Source: Nannochloropsis salina CCMP1776
Taxonomy: Eukaryota; Sar; Eustigmatophyceae; Eustigmatales; Monodopsidaceae
DNA length: 64,000 nucleotides
Direction: 5' to 3'
Assembly (NCBI GenBank): GCA_004565275.1
Contig: SDOX01000008.1
Coordinates: forward strand, 651,327-715,326
The notes beneath the pieces were generated by a model. It had not been told where the DNA came from. It saw only the letters and a list, made by a program, of their open reading frames with translations, and did no database searches. Below are positions 62,501 to 64,000 of the stretch, one piece after another. The position numbers and the translations under genes are program-made. Numbering within the stretch: the first letter of the stretch is position 1; each line of letters starts with the position of its first letter.

Positions 62501-64000
62501 CCTCCCCTCCACCGGTCCCGCCTCCCTCCCGTCCTCCCTCCTGATGGTGCCGGCGGTGGGCAGGCACGATCTCCCCTTCTCTTCCCGCCCGCGCCCCGGG
62601 GGTCCCAGCCCTCCCGCCCAAGGCGGCCGGCGTCGGTCGCAAGAGAGGAACGGACACGGGCAAGGCCCCATGCAATTGAAAAACGGTTTTCACGTAGTCG
62701 GAGACGGCCTCCCGGCGGGTCAATACCCGGGCTGTCATCTCCTCCTTCTGTGCCGCCATCCATTCCAAATCCCAGGTCGCGTCTACCTCGGGGGGGTTTC
62801 CATGCGCAAAAAGCGCGCGAACCAAGCGGCTGTAGGACAGGGACTGAGGATTCGTCAAAGTGGCCAAGGCTTCTTTCAGATAGACTTCTTCCACCTCCAT
62901 CTTCCCCGGCAGATCTCCCGAGGCGAGCAAGGCCGCGGCGGAGGGCCGGAGGGAGGGGGAGGGATCAACAAGCTGCTGGATCACCTTGGCGACCAAGGGG
63001 GGTACGCGCGCCAGGTACTCGGAGGGAAGCTCCTGCGTGGTGCGGAGTGCGGTCAAGGTTTTGGCGCGTTCCATCATGGTGGCGAAGGGAGGGTGCGTCA
63101 TCTCGAAAAAAATGATCCCCAAAGAGTACAAATCGGCTTTGGTGTCGTAGCGGCCACTCCCCGGGCCCGACGTCAGCAATTGCTGCTCAGGCGCGATGTA
63201 AAAGTAAGTGCCCACGCCTCCGGTGATACTCCCGCTCCCTTCCTCCCACCCTCCCTCCTCCCTCGACCTCTCTGGCACCCCAGGACACGCGCCCCTGTCC
63301 TCCACTCCAACCGCATCTCCTCGGCCTTCCCTTCCTTCCCCTCTCCCTCCAGTACCACCGTCAAAGCTGTTCCCTCGACCCTGGCTGTCTTCCTCGCCCG
63401 ACCCCACCACCCACCCTCTTCCACCGCCGTGCCCGCCCTCCCTCCCTCCCCCTCCTCGGGCCCGCGTGGTCGCCAGCCCAAAGTCCCCTACCTTCACGTT
63501 TCCCTCCCCGTCCAAAAAGACGTTCGCGGGCTTCATGTCCCGGTGGATGATGCCCTTCTTGTGGATGTACACCAAAGCCTCTAGCATCTGTCGAAGCAAG
63601 CGCCAGCACTGGGGCAGGGAGGCCCACAGCTTCCCTTCGTCGATCAAGTCTCGGAGGGTCTGGGCACAGTACTCCATTTGGATGTACAAATACTTTGGGG
63701 GGGAGGGGGGGGGAACGCGCATCCCTCCCCGAAAAGAATCCCCGGGCGACGAGGGAGCTATAGCCAGGCCAACGCCGGAGGACGAAGGGCCCACCCCCTC
63801 TCTCCCGTGCGTGACAGGAGCAGGGGGATGCCCATCACGTGGCGTGGGCGTGCCTGTGCGATAAATGGATGAGAAGGACCAGGACAGGTCCCCGGGCTCC
63901 GGCATGCGGGCCAACGGGTTCAGGAGCCCCATCAGCCCGCTGTCTTCCCCTTCCTCCTCCTCCTCCTCCTCCTCCTCGTCGTCTTCTCCATGCTCCTTCA
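59570..64000 (-). CDS. GCN2: eIF2-alpha kinase GCN2, C-terminal part (cut by window end)
   Basis: complement(59570..60716, 60844..>64000); intron 60717-60843 phase 2. The 5' part lies beyond 64000, since the frame is still open there. GCN2 senses uncharged tRNA and phosphorylates eIF2-alpha. Visible: an acidic Glu run at 63950-63980 (kinase insert), then YLYIQMEYCAQTLRDLI, catalytic loop HRDMKPANVFLD, KVGDFGLA, a long low-complexity activation region, GTYFYIAPEQ and YSLGIIFFEM. A histidyl-tRNA-synthetase-like domain follows (about 62.8-61.0 kb; YVKTVFQLHGALPVSVPLL, YEVSRTFHG). Exon 2 adds the anticodon-binding-like region (DRLLVACVLWNRGVKAEYF) and a tail with Gly-rich runs (60100-60300, 59650-59730). 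Kinase plus HisRS-like order is diagnostic. The acceptor could also be at 60707, three codons further on. Confidence 0.9.

Noticed and set aside
1-64000. Operons, ribosome binding sites, CRISPR arrays, prophage or retroviral elements
   Set aside because: None is supported: gene structure is eukaryotic with spliceosomal introns, and no capsid, reverse transcriptase, integrase or repeat-spacer pattern was seen.

Overview
The window looks like nuclear DNA of a photosynthetic stramenopile, most likely a eustigmatophyte alga of the Nannochloropsis/Microchloropsis type. Reasons: all genes are eukaryotic and tightly packed on both strands. Many plastid-destined proteins begin with a signal peptide followed by an aromatic residue at the expected cleavage site (ASAF-like bipartite presequence). 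A gene at 31.1-31.7 kb has the architecture of the Nannochloropsis lipid droplet surface protein, and a delta12 desaturase of the Nannochloropsis kind is present. The species assignment is inference. Twenty-five introns were placed by joining GT and AG sites that keep frame and protein family similarity. They run from 64 to 362 nt, and 14 of them are phase 2.

Layout. 0-10 kb: ABCG half-transporter, a secreted hypothetical protein, and a divergent pair of USP deubiquitinases (USP5/isopeptidase T on minus, a USP10/Ubp3-like enzyme on plus). 11-15 kb: a five-exon thylakoid-lumen pentapeptide-repeat protein, a two-exon UCH-type deubiquitinase, and a poorly explained stretch with a diverged tandem repeat and a candidate small gene. 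15-25 kb: two-repeat MYB factor, SRP receptor alpha, anthranilate phosphoribosyltransferase, diphthine-ammonia ligase. 25-34 kb: five-exon SEC11 signal peptidase, proteasome beta4, an RSL1D1/Utp30-like ribosome biogenesis protein, the LDSP-like protein, an MRH-domain membrane protein. 34-45 kb: VPS11, a predicted Tat-targeted lumenal SnoaL/NTF2-like protein with an antisense Nup98-like fragment in its intron, and a six-exon CDV3-like gene. 45-50 kb: delta12 desaturase and MGDG synthase. 50-54 kb: AT-richer DNA with an 186-bp foldback element, a hypothetical ORF and a WTAP-like m6A-writer subunit. 54-64 kb: a large SPR-motif protein, a decayed plastid adenylate-kinase-like gene, and the C-terminal two thirds of a GCN2 kinase that runs off the window edge.

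Functional themes: ubiquitin and proteasome (three deubiquitinases, a 20S beta subunit), secretory pathway (SRP receptor, signal peptidase, MRH protein, VPS11), plastid and storage lipids (desaturase, MGDG synthase, LDSP-like) and translation control (DPH6, GCN2, RSL1D1). Nothing suggests operons. The neighbourhoods look like ordinary compact eukaryotic gene order.

Caveats: USP5 and VPS11 show reading-frame breaks at long G/C homopolymers or a GGA microsatellite and are more likely assembly errors than pseudogenes. No tRNA, rRNA or CRISPR feature and no intact transposon was found. No clearly undescribed system was identified. The best leads are the foldback element, the antisense Nup98-like fragment, the predicted lumenal SnoaL protein, and the unnamed 1078-residue protein.
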